Source: Scatosoma sp045660225 (GTDB lineage: Bacteria; Bacillota; Clostridia; Christensenellales; Borkfalkiaceae). Taken from it: a DNA stretch of 5,426 bases. Position numbers and translations under genes: made by a program. The stretch is taken from assembly GCA_045660225.1 (NCBI GenBank), contig JAZRDK010000045.1, positions 1 through 5,426 on the forward strand, given 5' to 3'. Every line of letters starts with the position of its first letter. Position 1 is the first letter of the stretch. The notes beneath the pieces were generated by a model. It saw nothing but the letters and a program-made list of their open reading frames with translations, was not told where the DNA came from and did not search any database. Positions 5,331 to 5,426 of this stretch are shown here, piece after piece.

Positions 5331-5426
5331 AGACGTATCTACTTCGCAATACTGCGTCGTGGTGCGCGTTTTCTTGGTCACGTACGTCTATGTACGCTCC
5401 CGTCGAAAATGCTCCCACTCCTTGTC
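5331..5426. repeat. Possible extragenic repeat element, cut by the window edge
   Basis: This stretch after the rpmE terminator has no plus-strand gene. It is rich in short inverted repeats: CGCA/TGCG (5345-5348, 5353-5356), CGTAC/GTACG (5381-5385, 5392-5396) and AGACGTA/TACGTCT (5331-5337, 5383-5389). On the minus strand a start-less frame stays open from the window edge to a TAG at 5305-5307 (39 codons, including GAYIDVRDQENAHHDAVLR). It ends inside the rpmE terminator, which is odd for a real gene. The composition resembles dispersed intergenic elements I recall from gut Clostridia, not verified here. The alternative is the 3' end of a minus-strand gene beyond the window. Confidence 0.4.

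Noticed and set aside
4992..5381. 129-codon minus-strand open frame across rpmE.
   Set aside because: It is antisense to a certain L31 gene, runs through the rpmE promoter and terminator, and begins at a GTG without a ribosome site.

Overview
This is a chromosomal housekeeping segment, most likely from an uncultured anaerobic member of the Bacillota (Clostridia-like). The evidence is strong AGGAG-type ribosome binding sites, sigma-A style promoters with 17-bp spacers, intrinsic hairpin-plus-U-tract terminators on nearly every unit, base composition near one half GC, and protein types: a zinc-type L31, a Clostridia-style flavodoxin-fold oxidoreductase and a TrpB2. TAA and TGA are both used as stops, so the normal bacterial code applies. 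The lineage call is an inference from these traits.

Layout. Positions 1-912 hold the C-terminal half of a GTP-type phosphoenolpyruvate carboxykinase (pckG), closed by a strong terminator. A complete 180-residue FMN-binding oxidoreductase with an iron-sulfur-flavoprotein-like cysteine motif follows at 1021-1563. It converges on a minus-strand TrpB2-type tryptophan synthase beta chain (1805-3172). The 241 bp between them carry a shared bidirectional terminator and what looks like a degenerate tandem duplication of about 125 bp. Upstream of trpB2 lie its own promoter and the terminator of a second minus-strand unit: a zinc-less medium-chain dehydrogenase (3874-4872) followed 5 bp later by a YfcE-like phosphodiesterase (3317-3868). 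That operon is transcribed divergently from rpmE (ribosomal protein L31, 5070-5273), and the two promoters face away from each other across a 31-bp AT-rich gap. After the rpmE terminator, the last ~100 bp are non-coding on my reading and look like the edge of an extragenic repeat.

The genes do not form one pathway. They are five short transcription units for central carbon metabolism, redox, amino-acid synthesis and translation, each with its own signals where these can be seen. I see no phage, transposon, CRISPR, toxin-antitoxin or defence genes, and no convincing new multi-gene system. The items most worth a second look are the two intergenic repeat signals, the dehydrogenase without zinc ligands, and the structured leader of the dehydrogenase mRNA.
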